This document shows positions 34,901-45,866 of a stretch of DNA of 64,000 nt, in pieces (position 1 is the first letter of the stretch; every line of letters begins with the position of its first letter). The notes beneath the pieces are model-generated. The model was not told the origin of the DNA, made no database searches, and saw only the letters and a program-made list of their open reading frames with translations. The position numbers and the translations under genes are program-made. Source of the DNA: Pristionchus mayeri (lineage: Eukaryota; Nematoda; Chromadorea; Rhabditida; Neodiplogasteridae); NCBI GenBank assembly GCA_036245805.1, contig BTRK01000005.1, positions 14,112,984 through 14,176,983 of the forward strand. Direction: 5' to 3'.

Positions 34901-37900
34901 AACAGAAAATTGAGAAATGTTGCGTTTTCGATGGATGAATTTTCGTAATTTTAACTGGATCCTGTTCTCGCCTCTCTGATTGGGCAATGCTGATAGGGTG
35001 CGCATATGAAAGAGTATGCAAGGCCTCATTAGTAATCAATATCCCGAAGTTCATCTATCAATCCAACAAGAAGATGGAAGGCAAAATTTCAAAATTCCAC
35101 AGGACTTCTGCAACAACCTAATAGATCAACGATTTGTGTTCCTGGTGCCACACACTTCCGACATGTTTTGATTTACCTCTCTCTATTCTACACCACGATG
35201 AAGGATTTGGAGACCCTACTGAAGAATGTTTATGACATACATTCCCCTCTACAACACCTTCAGGAATTGGATCCACTTTTCCCTCAATGAATGGGGTCGA
35301 TCTGGGAGACCGCGTTAGTTACATTTTGAAACTTTGTAGAAAGCTGCTGAAACGGACCCATTTCAAATTGCTAGTGAAATGACTATTGCACTTAGAGTCC
35401 ACCATAGCACTGTCAGAGAAGGCTTGAGATCTCTTGAAATGAGGAAATATATAGGTCGATTCATATCCAATTATCTGAGCCAAGCCAGCCGAGACCGTCG
35501 AGTCGATGATTTCATTACTCTCCTCATTCTCCGAGGTGGGGTTCGATGGCTGGAACGGCTCATAACGGGGAATGAGACGTGGGTCCTCTACGATAACAAC
35601 CACATAAGAACCCAGAGGGTTGGAGAAAGAGACACTCCACAGGATGTCTCCAAACTTGACCCGCACCCCGAGAAAAAGAAGCTGTCCATGTGGTTGGGAG
35701 TGGACGGCGTGTTCTACTCGGAGCTACTCCCTGAAGGCATGGCAATCATCGGGGGCAAGTACGTCCCACAACTACAGAATTTTAAGTTCGAAGTCGATCG
35801 TTCAATCGAAAAGGGCAAAAAAAGTGAATAATCAGTAAAATAGCCCTAGTCCCTAGGTCTCCAATCAAATCAAGCAGGAACTGGCTGGATACAGATGGAT
35901 GGTTCTCCATTACCCCCCGTATTCTACTGACTTGGCCCCTTCCAATTAGTGGCTTTTTGCAGACCTGGCCCATGCCGTTCAAGGTAGGGTTTCAATTCAC
36001 GTGGAAGTCTCGAGGTTGAACTCGAACAATACTTTCATTCACACCAACGCGGGTTCTAAAGGGAGGGGATCCATACATTGCAGGTACGTTGGGCACATAT
36101 TTACAATAATGAGGACAAGTATAATTGAACTCATGATTTCCCTTTGCCCAAGAAATAACGTTTTGAAAAAGTGACAAAGACTTTCCCTACAACCTAATAC
36201 TTCATTACAAAGAGATTTGGCACATATGAGCCAAGCTCCCAGGTTGAGAAAGATCTGAAAATCGATTTTCAATTTTCTGGTCCAGTCGTAATTTGTCCCC
36301 AATGGGAGTTCTGTATTTTGCTCGGAAACAATTCTAAAAGTCGTTTTGGATTATTTTGGACAGGTTTGAGTCTAATAGCTGCCAGTTTGACCTACCAGGG
36401 TACTTTGGTCTGGGACCCATTCTGACGTCGCCGGACAAAAAGTCACGCCCATTTTTTTATCCCCTTCGATTTGGCTAATTTTTGGCGTCAACTTAGTCAC
36501 TCATACTGTCTACCAATCGCGCGTATTCATTCAGCCGAGTTTTTCCGATTTCCAGAATTTTTGGTCGACCCGACCTCCCCGAACTGGGATGTACACAACG
36601 AATGACATGTTCAACAGAAAAGTTATAGAGAATGTTCTCAGATTTCTTTCTAAACAAAGAACGAGTTTCTATCTAAATATTAAACCGACTTGTGACCGTT
36701 TAAGTGGGCTCGATTTCACCCCTAAAAAGTGAGTGTCCCAAGTTTGGCCTTCTGAATCTCGAAGATGACGGCAGATATCAAAATTCTGACGACGCAGTTT
36801 GAAAGAGCATGATCCGAAATACCTTAAACCAAGTTTAGATCTGGATAGGATGATGTTGTGTTTTCCGCCGCGGAGAAGGTGATTCTCTCGTGATGTCTCT
36901 CATATAAAGCGCTATGTGATTCCGTCTGTCCGGATCATAGGTGTCCACGCCGGCGGCGAGGGGGGGTACTGCGCAGGGCCCCACTGTGGGGCCCTGCGCA
37001 GTACCCCCCTCGCCGCCATTCCTGGACACATATGGTCCGGATTGCGAAACAGTTGCGAAACGGTTACGAAATGGGGAGGGAGAGAGATCGCGCGTCAACA
37101 AGTTGCGAAACGAGTGATTGCGAAACCTACTCCGCTAGGACGAGGCACCCCGCCGAAGGCGTGGGGCAGCCGGAATAGTAATTAATAATTATTTAAATAA
37201 TAATTTAGAATCCGCTGACAAGCTGCAGCAGATGCAGTTCTTCGAGGAGATCGATCTCATGAAGCGACTGGGATACCACGAGAGACTTGGTAATGGAGAA
37301 ATTAATCGTAGTGTTTTTAGTGTTCAATCCTCATAGTGCTCTACCATTGGTCTGATCGGAGAGACATAATACTGAATTAACAGACCATTTCTAGCGAAGC
37401 CGTCCATGTCTCCGGACCAATACTAATATATTATCAGGTTGATGCAAAAGTTTCTTTCCAAAATTAATTCCGGAGTTTATATCTTGCGTAGCTCATGAGT
37501 AAACCTCATATGGGGTTTGCTATTATTTTAGTGGATCTATACTATACAAATCGCCCATATGATACAGAACCATTGTTCCTCTCAAGAGCCGCACACTAAG
37601 TGCTGATCTCGAAATTTCATCGACGAAATCGGTCTTTTCCTCCTCATACGATTTATGCGAGATTACGGAGGTACCATTTCAAGGGTTCAGTGGAAGCAAC
37701 AGCTTCTAAATATTAGTTTTCCAAAAGACCGACAGTGACATGCCTTGAAATGAAAGTTTATGGGTGTTTTTTTTCGACGAAAACAGGTATTTTGCAAATT
37801 TTCGGATAACATTATTTTTCCGACGATCGACATCAGACCGATTCGATTTAAACTGATGGTTGTGGTACACCAATACTGCGTCAAATACTACCAGAAGGGT

Positions 37901-40900
37901 TTTTGGCACAAGTTAAGCATTAGCGAGAAAACTTGAAAAATACCTTGGAAAGAAACTTTTGCATCAACCTAATACAATCAATGAAAATTAAATTATTTGC
38001 AGTGAACATGCTGGCATGCGCCACTCAATGTGAGCCGGCGATGCTCATATTCGAATATTGCGCACACGGAGACCTGCTGAACTACATGAGGGAGCGGTAA
38101 GTTCCCGTTCACAACCTTCAAAAACTGAATCACTCTCTTCATTTCCCGTAATCTGGCTGACTAGCTGACCGATGAGAGTGGGCAAGAAATGTCGAAAATG
38201 ACCCTCAGCATTTGGAAAATATTTAAAGTTCGAAATTCGAATGATCACATATTAACATTCTCTCTCGACTAGCTGCGCTGTGAGAAAATGAAGAGATAAT
38301 TACCCGAGACCATAGTACGCATGCAATGCCGCCATTCTTGAACATGTGGAACAAAATGCCGATCAAAAGCGTCTATTTTCCCTCTATTTGGATAAATCGC
38401 ATTCATTCGTCAGGAGATAATCAAATGCTATGCTAATCGTGAACAGTCGGGCACAAATAAAAGCACGACGCGAAAATATTTCTGCTATTTTGATAAATCG
38501 CTTTAATCGCTCATATCAGGAGGGAGATAATGCTGGGCGCAGCAGAGGCCATCTCTTCCATGGATCGATCAAAGATCATCACACAGAAGCAACAATTGAT
38601 GTTTTGCGTCCAGATCGCCTATGGAATGGTGAGTTATAAGTATTTTTCTGAAAGTTTCAATTTTCTAATACGTTTCACAATTCTGGTTAAGAAGAGCGAT
38701 TTATAATTTTGATAATCCCAATGTCATTTCGTTGTAATAATGTTTCAAAAAAGTTTCATATTTGCACTCTGCATTTAAGCATAGATGTGCTGCACCTAAG
38801 GAACAGTTAAAAAGCAGAACGAGTTGTGATGAATTGTGATTGCTGTGAAAAAATGTCAGGAATACCTGAGCCAGCGCGGATTCGTGCACAGAGACATTGC
38901 CGCGAGGAATATTCTCGTAGATCAGGTATTATCACCGTTTCCACTTGACTATTCATGATTCTATCATGTGGACTTGGTGAACTTTGTAGGGGTGATTTTG
39001 AAAAAAAACACAATATTTTCCAGCACGAAAGCTGCAAGATCGGCGATTTCGGACTGTGTCGCGAGGTGGAGAAGGAGGACGAGCACTACCATTCTAGGGT
39101 GAAAGCATTTCTTCTAGCATAGATCTGTAATTACTTTTCAATTCCCGCCTGACAATCTACAGAATTATTTAGTACGAATGAGAAGTTTAGCTTCCTTCTT
39201 ATCAAACACCTTATCTTCATCGGTATTCACATTTTACAATAGATGAAGAATCCTAAACGATATAAAACACACAATCATGCATACAGGGTGGCCGCCTTCC
39301 ACTGAAGTGGATGTCGCCCGAGGCAATCGAGCGATACGATTTCTCCATCGCGAGTGATGTGTACGTTTCCAGTTTGACATTTATTGTGCTCCTCAATGTT
39401 CTCTGCGTCTTCAAACGAAGGAGAAATGCTTCTCTGTAGTTCTACGAAACTCGAAATAACTTTCGAGAAGATCACCTTTCAGTTGGGCATTCGGTGTGCT
39501 TCTCTTCGAGATCATCACATTGGGCGGTAATCCCTACCCGGACTGGCCCGCCGCCGAGGTTCTATTAATATTTTATATTGTTTTCTCCTCGTTGAGCTGC
39601 TGTTATCTGAATCCCAACTGGTGAAGCATATCTAGTCGAAGGGAAATTAAATTTGCGAAACGACTTGTCAACTGTCAATTCAGATTCTCAATCGACTCAA
39701 GCGCGGTCGTCGAATGGATCGACCTGATAATTGCACTGATCACATGCAAGTTCTAAATCGTATTTCTCAAATAATTATATTATTTTGAAAAATTTACATC
39801 TAAAAATATACAAAAAAATGCAGGTTCACCGTGATGAATTCGTGCTGGAAGCTGCTGCCTGACGATCGTCCCTCGTTCTCCGAACTGAGAATGAAGATGG
39901 GTATCGCGCTGGAAGAGGTGTGCCATTTCTATTCGTCGTTAGGTCGGATGATCACCGTCGAAACTTTCCGGAGGAAAGCCAACAATAGTATTCTTCTGAA
40001 ATATGTTCGCAGAAGACTTATTGACAATGAGAACAAGCTGTGATAATCCTATTGAATGCTACTTTTTTGCCATTCGGAACGTTATCATCCGACCTAGTGC
40101 CGCTATTCGCATTATCGATTTACACAGTATGAGTTTCTAGGTATGATGCAAGAGAGATAATGCCAGGAGGTTAGGGCGTGACTCATAATAGGGGAGAAAT
40201 GGTAATAGAAGGGGGAGGGCACATTTCTCCCGTTTTTCAGTTCTAATTTCCAAGATATGATCTATCCCAGATAAAAGATAAGAGATGATATCTTCCGCTT
40301 ATCCAGTTCCAGCGCTATGTATTTGCAATGCAGAATGATCAAAAGTCGCCCACATCTTCTTTTATTCCACTCTATCAATTCCATTTCTCCATTTCTTAGT
40401 GTCTACTTAGCAAGGGGAACGTAGGAATTGAGGAAAGAAAACAGAGAATATGATTTATCGGAGAATATTTATCCATCGGTGAAAAGAACACCGTCAAGGA
40501 AGGGACACGAGGCCGGTCAATTCTAAATACCAGATATGAAACAATTGAGAACTAAGTGTCATTCGTTACAATCAACTTCAGTCCGGGAGAATAGAGTCAT
40601 GGAATCGATGGGCGGGTGACGAGAAACTCTAGTCGAGAAAGGCAAAGAATGCAGGAGATGCTCTGAAGTATTTCGGGCGTATGTCTTCAAAGTTATTCCG
40701 TGGAGGATCAGGCGCTGAATAGCGCATTTAAATAATAACTAATCCATAATCATTCGTATACCTTATCGTATACCTGCGAAGAGAGTCCGCCTGAGCGAAT
40801 GACATATTGATACGATCTTTAACATCACCAAGAACATCTTCCGTGGCACGGGAATGTAACGACGTCTAAATTGGTCTGGCGTGGTTTCATCGTCATTCCC

Positions 40901-42690
40901 TCAGATAAATACAGGTCCGATTGTTCTGTAAAACATATTAGGTTGTTGCAGAAGTCCTGTGGAATTTTGAAATTTTGCCTTCCATCTTCTTGTTGGATTG
41001 ATAGATGAACTTCGGGATATTGATTACTAATGAGGCCTTGCATACTCTTTCATATGCGCACCCTATCAGCATTGCCCAATCAGAGAGGCGAGAACAGGAT
41101 CCAGTTAAAATTACGAAAATTCATCCATCGAAAACGCAACATTTCTCAATTTTCTGTTTTCTCTGAAGCATGAATGCTCAAACTATGGTGGTTATATGAA
41201 GCCCCAACCTTTACCCTATAAACACTTTTTCTCATGGATGCTGGAAGTTACACCCTTTCTAGACATGACTACATTGTTGCATTTCGGTGTTGATTTTGCA
41301 TATTTCTGAAAAATAAGAAATTCAAATTTTCTGAAACGGAGAATAAGCAAGCTCCAATATTTTTTATGAGAATATAGCCTCTTCTCGGGTGCATACAGCG
41401 CACAGATGACGGAGCCTGTATGCTTGGTCTTCCATTCAGAAAAGAAGGTACAAGTCACATGCAGCCGAGGTCTGCTCATATTTTTGCAATCATGTAATTT
41501 GGTTCAAACCCACTCACATGACAGGTCTAACCTATTTTTTGAAAGAATATCGATGCTACTTCTCAGCTAACAATATGAAGTTGTTTCTTGGATTTTCCTT
41601 CCAAATATATAGGGAAATAAATTTAAAGCAAAATTTGGTCAACTGTTTGCATTTGGGTAAATCATAATTTCTTGCGTTGATGGCAAGATCGGTTTGATTG
41701 AAATATATGTGAACAAAGTTCAAGCATACCCCTAAACAATGATATGTTTGTTGGCGATGAAGATTTGAGACACGCGAGTTATGATTGTTCAAAGTGCGGA
41801 CACAAAAAACCACAGGACTTTTGCAACAACCTAATACGCTGTGGAATAATTACGTAAGAAGACGTACCTGTTCACACCAGTGAGTGAGTCCTTGAAGTAG
41901 TTATTATCCCGGGAAGGGAAGTGCAAAAGTTGAATGTGGAGACATTATCACTCAAATATTCCTTGTTCCAATATTGCTTCTCACATATGACGCAATCATG
42001 CATACGTGTAGAGTATGCAGAACTGAAATAGTGATGGTGAAATACAAAAATGCAAAGAGATGAAGAAAGACAAAATATCATAAGAAAGGACTGAATCAGC
42101 ACGAGAAAAGGCGCGTAACAACTGGAACATTTTCTTTCGTGCGACACCTCACGGAAGAGTGAACCTTGTCTCAAAGAAAAGAAAAAAAGAGAGAAAAAAA
42201 GACCCATACTGGGTGATTCATATTTCTCTTTTTTCTTTTATCTGTAATGGATCGCCCTTTGGTAGCTGGATCTGAATAGACGGGAGAGATGAGGGAGAAA
42301 TACAATAGCTCTTTCCCTTCTCCTCTATTATTAGTCACTCCCTAAACCCTTGGAATATTCGTAGATTTTAAGAAAGGAATGTATCCAATTTTCCATAAAA
42401 AAATATGTTAATTAATGGATGCAGAAATAACTCGCAGGTTTCCGAAAACCATTAAAATGGCTGTAGAGCAAAATCAATTCAAATAGCATCTCATGCATTT
42501 CTAGCTATGATGATATCACGCAATCTTTCTGCAACAATAGAGTAATTCATTATTGCAATCACAGGTCTCCGAGGACGACTACTACCTCAAGTTGAACGCG
42601 CGTGCGATGTACTACTGCACTCAGAGTGATATCGACGAGGCGAATGAGATAGTGGACGAGGAGGAGGGCGATGAGAGCATACGATTGTGA
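28941..42690 (+). CDS. Receptor tyrosine kinase with one extracellular C-type lectin-like domain
   Basis: Exons: 28941-28989, 29032-29123, 29260-29325, 29623-29701, 29766-29819, 29964-30090, 30210-30245, 30366-30539, 31043-31127, 31358-31470, 31552-31640, 31909-32013, 37209-37289, 38003-38096, 38520-38628, 38860-38925, 39024-39098, 39287-39360, 39483-39558, 39684-39745, 39824-39917 and 42565-42690; in frame throughout, about 641 residues. Signal peptide [19 protein letters not shown] about 20-165 (AQQGCLHN...[13 protein letters not shown], late Cys pair); membrane helix about 178-195; kinase about 292-590 with GQGAFG (312-317), Lys353, HRDIAARN (461-468), DFG (481-483) and SPE (508-510). All catalytic residues are present, so it should be active. 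The tail has DDYYLKL. No EPN/QPD sugar-binding triplet is seen. The juxtamembrane exon 31043-31127 is the least certain. Intron 12 (5.2 kb) holds nested repeats. The kinase resembles nematode KIN-16-like receptors (recalled, not tested). Confidence 0.8.
30711..30820. repeat. Short foldback in juxtamembrane intron
   Basis: GGTTGGCAATACGAGGGGAG at the left pairs with its near-inverse at 30795-30820. Upstream, 30613-30681 could read as a Lys/Glu-rich coiled stretch, but no splice pair puts it in frame with the kinase gene. Confidence 0.6.
31186..31257. repeat. Short foldback of the CGGATGAGAAC family
   Basis: GCTCTATGTCGGATGAGAAC pairs with GTTCTCATCCGGCCAAGAGC across a 30-base centre. Related pieces lie at 42824-42907, 53157-53326, 62163-62333 and 62728-62910. 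It is in an intron of the first CTLD-kinase. Confidence 0.65.
33598..33780 (+). repeat. Degenerate minisatellite of GGACCAGTAT
   Basis: GGACCAGTAT or a one-base variant occurs about eight times at irregular 15-40 base spacing, in the loop of the large foldback. Two further copies in opposite orientation lie at 33190-33235. Confidence 0.7.
34209..35121 (+). mobile_element. Mariner-type non-autonomous element, copy b
   Basis: Near-identical to copy a at 15633-16529, but keeps 16 extra bases near 34786. TA at both sides (34207-34208, 35122-35123). It is inserted within the decayed mariner, making a third level of nesting. Confidence 0.85.
35319..35831 (+). pseudogene. Decayed mariner transposase
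   Basis: Open part from about 35340 reads [13 protein letters not shown]...[11 protein letters not shown], the second helix-turn-helix of mariner. Then come [32 protein letters not shown] and ELLPEG. In active mariners the first block is TGDE(K)W with a catalytic Asp; here it is Asn, so the enzyme would be dead. The C-terminal third, with the remaining acids, is out of frame. Confidence 0.8.
36952..37017. repeat. Near-perfect 32-base-stem GC-rich hairpin
   Basis: GGCGGCGAG...CAGGGCCCCAC is followed after one base by its inverse, differing by one G. Outer flanks GTGTCCA and TGGACAC also pair. It lies in intron 12 of the first CTLD-kinase, just past the large foldback. A smaller hairpin with a GAA loop is at 37145-37167. 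Confidence 0.8.
37434..37972. mobile_element. Mariner-type short element
   Basis: Ends TCAGGTTGATGCAAAAGTTTC and inverse (second base differs), flanked by TA; 539 bases, no transposase. It lies in intron 13 of the first CTLD-kinase. Confidence 0.75.
39918..42564. other. Last intron of first CTLD-kinase, 2.6 kb
   Basis: Contains the inverted mariner-type copy c (40938-41834) and, near 40082-40101, a lone TTATCATCCGACCTAGTGCC end of the CCTAGTG repeat family. No exon was found elsewhere in it. Confidence 0.6.
40938..41834 (-). mobile_element. Mariner-type non-autonomous element, copy c
   Basis: Reverse orientation of copy a, almost base for base, flanked by TA (40936-40937, 41835-41836). Nearly identical sequence over 900 bases suggests recent spread. 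Confidence 0.85.
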
Positions 42691-42823
42691 GAGTGATCGA
42701 GAACAATGCTTTTGTTATTATGATTGTCATGTGATGCAACAAACTCTGGAGAATTCTGTGCTTGTTTTATAAAATTGTACTAAATTGTTGATTTGGTACA
42801 AACAATCACAAGGGAGTGTGAGT

Positions 42824-42907
42824 ACTAGGTAGGATGAGAACGATGACGTCATGCCGTCTTTGATAGGTCAAATGCGGTATGACGCCATAGTTCTCATCCA
42901 ACCTAGT
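42824..42907. repeat. Short foldback with ACTAGGT ends
   Basis: ACTAGGTAGGATGAGAACGATG pairs with CATAGTTCTCATCCAACCTAGT. Same family as 31186-31257 and 62728-62910. It lies between the first CTLD-kinase and the kinase-less CTLD gene. Confidence 0.7.
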
Positions 42908-43210
42908 GTCGGGATTGTAACCTATAATCTGATCTGATCCATGAAAGATCATGTATCTTTTGATAGACTTCCAAAATGAAAAGGTGCAAAGCCAGATTAG
43001 TCACCTATTGAAAACTCGATGATTCAATCATTTCTGAGCCGCACAATATAATACTTCTCTTCGCGATTCTCATAGTCATTGAATTATCGAGTAAAAGGAT
43101 CAGACAATTATTCCATTGTTGCATTTTATCTTGATCAATACCTTGCGTTAAGGGAATAAAGTCATTCCTCAGTCAGGCCGCACCTTGATTTGGTTCCCTT
43201 TCTTGCCAGT

Positions 43211-43285
43211 AATCGGCTCACTCGATAAGATTGACGTTTTGATCCGCTTTTCCATTCTCTTGATTCCATTTGCCATTTTGTGTCC
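43211..43285 (+). promoter_or_regulatory. Conserved upstream block with GATAAG, short CTLD gene
   Basis: AATCGGCTCA..GATAAGA, then TTGATTCCATTTGC, in the same order as upstream of the genes at 47303 and 61957. GATAAG is at 43224-43229, about 233 bases before the ATG. Conservation among paralogs suggests a shared control element, though common descent alone could explain it. Confidence 0.45.
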
Positions 43286-43456
43286 TCACAGATTTCAAAT
43301 CATCGACAATTTCTTTCAATAATTTCACGTTTCACTTTCCTTTATTAGATCACTAATCTGGATTGAAACTTTTCGTTTATTGCAATAGATTTGTCATTTA
43401 AATTCAATTCAATTGCACGTCAAATGCACTCATGCCAGCGCATCTCAGGTTCCAGA

Positions 43457-45866
43457 ATGTCGCTGATGCGTCACGGAGGCAGATCAATTGTCGCTCTTAT
43501 TCTGAGCTGCTTGGTGACAGACTGCGTTGCTAAGGCGATTTCGGGCTCCGAAATCCTCGATAGCGACGCTCCATGTACCGGGAAATGGACGAAGTTACCA
43601 GATGGGATGTGCTACCGAGTGGTGAGAATCGTAGAAAATTTTCATTGATTCTTCGAATGCCACTGATCATTGTAGGATAATTCACTTTTAGATGATAAAA
43701 AAAACAGTTCCGCATTGTTTTCACTTCTTTCTCTACTGTGAAGGAATATATTGCGAAATTCTGCAATAACATGTTTGGTTATCATCCGACCTAGTGCCGT
43801 TCGATGACGCTCGTAGTCATTCCTCTTTGTTACAGGTCTAGGGTTTTTCTTGGAATTTTAGAATTCCTGAATTGTTGGTAATGCAATCTTCTCGATATAT
43901 TCGTTATCTTGTTTAGAATTCATTTTTAGTCAACCGAGCCCCAAATGAACATCTATGATGCTGAAATGCTCTGTCGCAACTATGGCGGGCATCTGCCATC
44001 CATCAGTAGCTCTGAGGTTAGACGAGTTGATGTGCATGTAGTTTTAAAGAGGAGATAAGAGAGCACAGAGAAAGAGAGCAATTTTTTAGTTAGACGATTT
44101 AGTTCGTAATTTGGGCTTTCTCTCTCGGCCGCTCCATCGGCGTTTCAGTAAATGAAGAGACGCTGACCCGAATTACGAACTATATTAGACGAGTTGATGC
44201 TTACAAATTGTAAGAAGCAATTAGCAAGATTGATTTGAACACAGTGATTCAATGATCAAATACTCCTTTATAATAAAAAAAAACAATAATACAATTTCTA
44301 TATTACTTTGCATGAAAAATAATGCAAAAATAAGACTAAGCCGCCCTCATTTTAGCAGTCCGACATCATCCAAGCCTATCTGGCCGGGAAGAACTATCAA
44401 AATCAAATATTCTGGATAGGACTGTACTGTATGTGGGAAGGTCAGATACGATCGGGAACTAACGTTCTTCGAGTTCTTGGAAGCCTAATGTTGTAGATCG
44501 TTCGCCGGAAGAAGCACGCCCAATTGCAAAGCGAGCGTGGATCGATGGCACATTGTACGCAGACTACTCAAACTTTTTGAACCCAGACGACGGTAAGGAA
44601 GGCGATCAAAATTGAGTACTGCATAAATTGACCTTAAATCCGCATTTATTTAGACACGGATACGTGCTCGAATCCGATAGATAATGACTCCTTTGCTTAC
44701 AATGGAGCCTTGAAAGGTGTGACAATAGTAATATTCAAACAAGTAGGCTATATTTTGGGGTATCCACAATTTCGAGTGAAATTATATTTATCGCTTCCCA
44801 ACGGAAAAGAAAAATTCAAGCGATAAGCAAATTAATAAAAATTCAGGTAAATGGCAGAGGCAAATGTTCAATTGGACGATGACCACGCTAATGTGCACCA
44901 GACCGTGGGTTATGCATGCATTTTTTTGTCCTAGAATAATATTTTGCTACCTCCATGGAAATAGAGTGTACGATCTTATGAAAAAAAATACATCATACAA
45001 TCTATTTGTAAATTCGTTGCACCGGTGAAGATAACAGTACGCAATGACAACAATTGTCACTGTAATCCTTTCTGATCATCGGAATTCCAAAGATCCCGAG
45101 TCTCAGCCCACCCAGGTATCGACAACAACTGATGGAACAGGTGGTATGATCCCAGAAACACGCTAATGCACATCGAGTTTGCAAGTACTTTCTATGAAAC
45201 TTCGTGCCCCCCCCCCCTCTATCGCCAATCTATTTCGCAATCATGATGTTCATTATCTTTATTTCATCAGAAATGCCAGAGCAAACGACTGAGTCTTCAT
45301 TCGACCTAACTACTGTAGTTGATGTCGAATCAACTACCACTGTTGCTAAGACAATACCAGATGAGAATGATAACGGTAATTTTAATGGCTTAGGAGGGCT
45401 TTTTAGAACTGGTCATTTTAGCACTTTAGATAGGGTTGGGAGCAATTTATTTTCTAAATACATCGCTGAATGCGTCCAAAATATTTATAGAATCGACCAT
45501 TGAGCACACGACCAGTTCCCTTACAATCAGTACCAGTGGACAGCCGACCACGACTTCTTCCGCGCCGAATCGGTAATTGATTTACTTAATCGATGCTAGA
45601 ATTCGGGTTAGCGCATGCTTAACATTATCTCTATCGTTTGAGTGATGAGGGAATAGATAGAGTGAAGTGACCGTGATATCGTTTCTCCAACTCAATGCTC
45701 AAAACTGGAGTGCGAAAATAATCTGACTTTCTGAATCGGTATCTTTCAAATGTACTTAAAAATGGGGATTTTTTATCATTTTACAAATGCTTTCCCATTT
45801 TTCAGCCACACCGAAGTGATGCTCGTTCTGATTATCTCTCTGGTGTCCATCGCCTCCATTGACTAG
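43457..45866 (+). CDS. C-type lectin-like protein with Ser/Thr stalk and cut-short membrane tail, no kinase
   Basis: Exons: 43457-43621, 43930-44016, 44359-44440, 44497-44592, 44654-44716, 44847-44904, 45093-45115, 45271-45375, 45491-45572 and 45806-45866; 822 bases in frame, 273 residues. Signal peptide (MSLMRHGGRSIVALILSCL...), then a CTLD: PDGMCYRV, EMLCRNYGGHLPSISSSE, FWIGLYCMWE, WTMTTLMCTRP. A Thr/Ser-rich stalk follows, then RHTEVMLVLIISLVSIASID and stop. The last exon matches the start of the membrane exon of the gene at 47303 but ends halfway, so the protein lacks the cytoplasmic kinase. The short hydrophobic end after a polar stalk could be a GPI signal or a minimal anchor. The CTLD is closest to the second CTLD of the next gene. 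The start at 43457 is chosen for the signal peptide; an in-frame ATG at 43424 is an alternative. The exon at 45093 rests on a weak acceptor. Confidence 0.7.
44018..44199. repeat. Foldback flanked by a 15-base direct repeat
   Basis: TTAGACGAGTTGATG occurs at 44018-44032 and again at 44185-44199. Between them, TTAGTTCGTAATT (about 44098) pairs with AATTACGAACTA (about 44171). It lies in an intron of the short CTLD gene and begins at its splice donor. Confidence 0.6.

Larger units (their letters stand above)
34053..36197 (+). mobile_element. Mariner element with decayed transposase, itself interrupted
   Basis: Ends TCAGGTTGTAGGGAAAGTCT and GACTTTCCCTACAACCTAA, flanked by TA (34051-34052, 36198-36199). 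Removing the 913-base insert at 34209-35121 leaves about 1.23 kb, normal for mariner. The host sequence joins cleanly across the TA when compared with the intact foldback arm (ATTAG|TA|CTTTATTAC near 32900). Confidence 0.85.
32185..36910. repeat. Large foldback interrupted by a mariner element
   Basis: The left arm (about 32185-33240) returns inverted at about 33770-34050 and 36200-36910; the break is a mariner inserted at TA. Arm marks: CTTTCAAACTGCGTCGTCAG near 32305 and its inverse near 36800. The loop (33240-33770) holds a GGACCAGTAT repeat. It occupies most of the 5.2 kb intron that separates the beta-3 Lys exon from the alpha-C exon in the first CTLD-kinase. Confidence 0.8.

Noticed and set aside
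35319..35831. Active mariner transposase
   Set aside because: First catalytic Asp is Asn, the C-terminal third is out of frame, and the element is interrupted.
43391..43456. Upstream start for the short CTLD gene
   Set aside because: The longer frame begins with TTG and would place a polar stretch before the signal peptide; ATG at 43457 gives a normal signal sequence.
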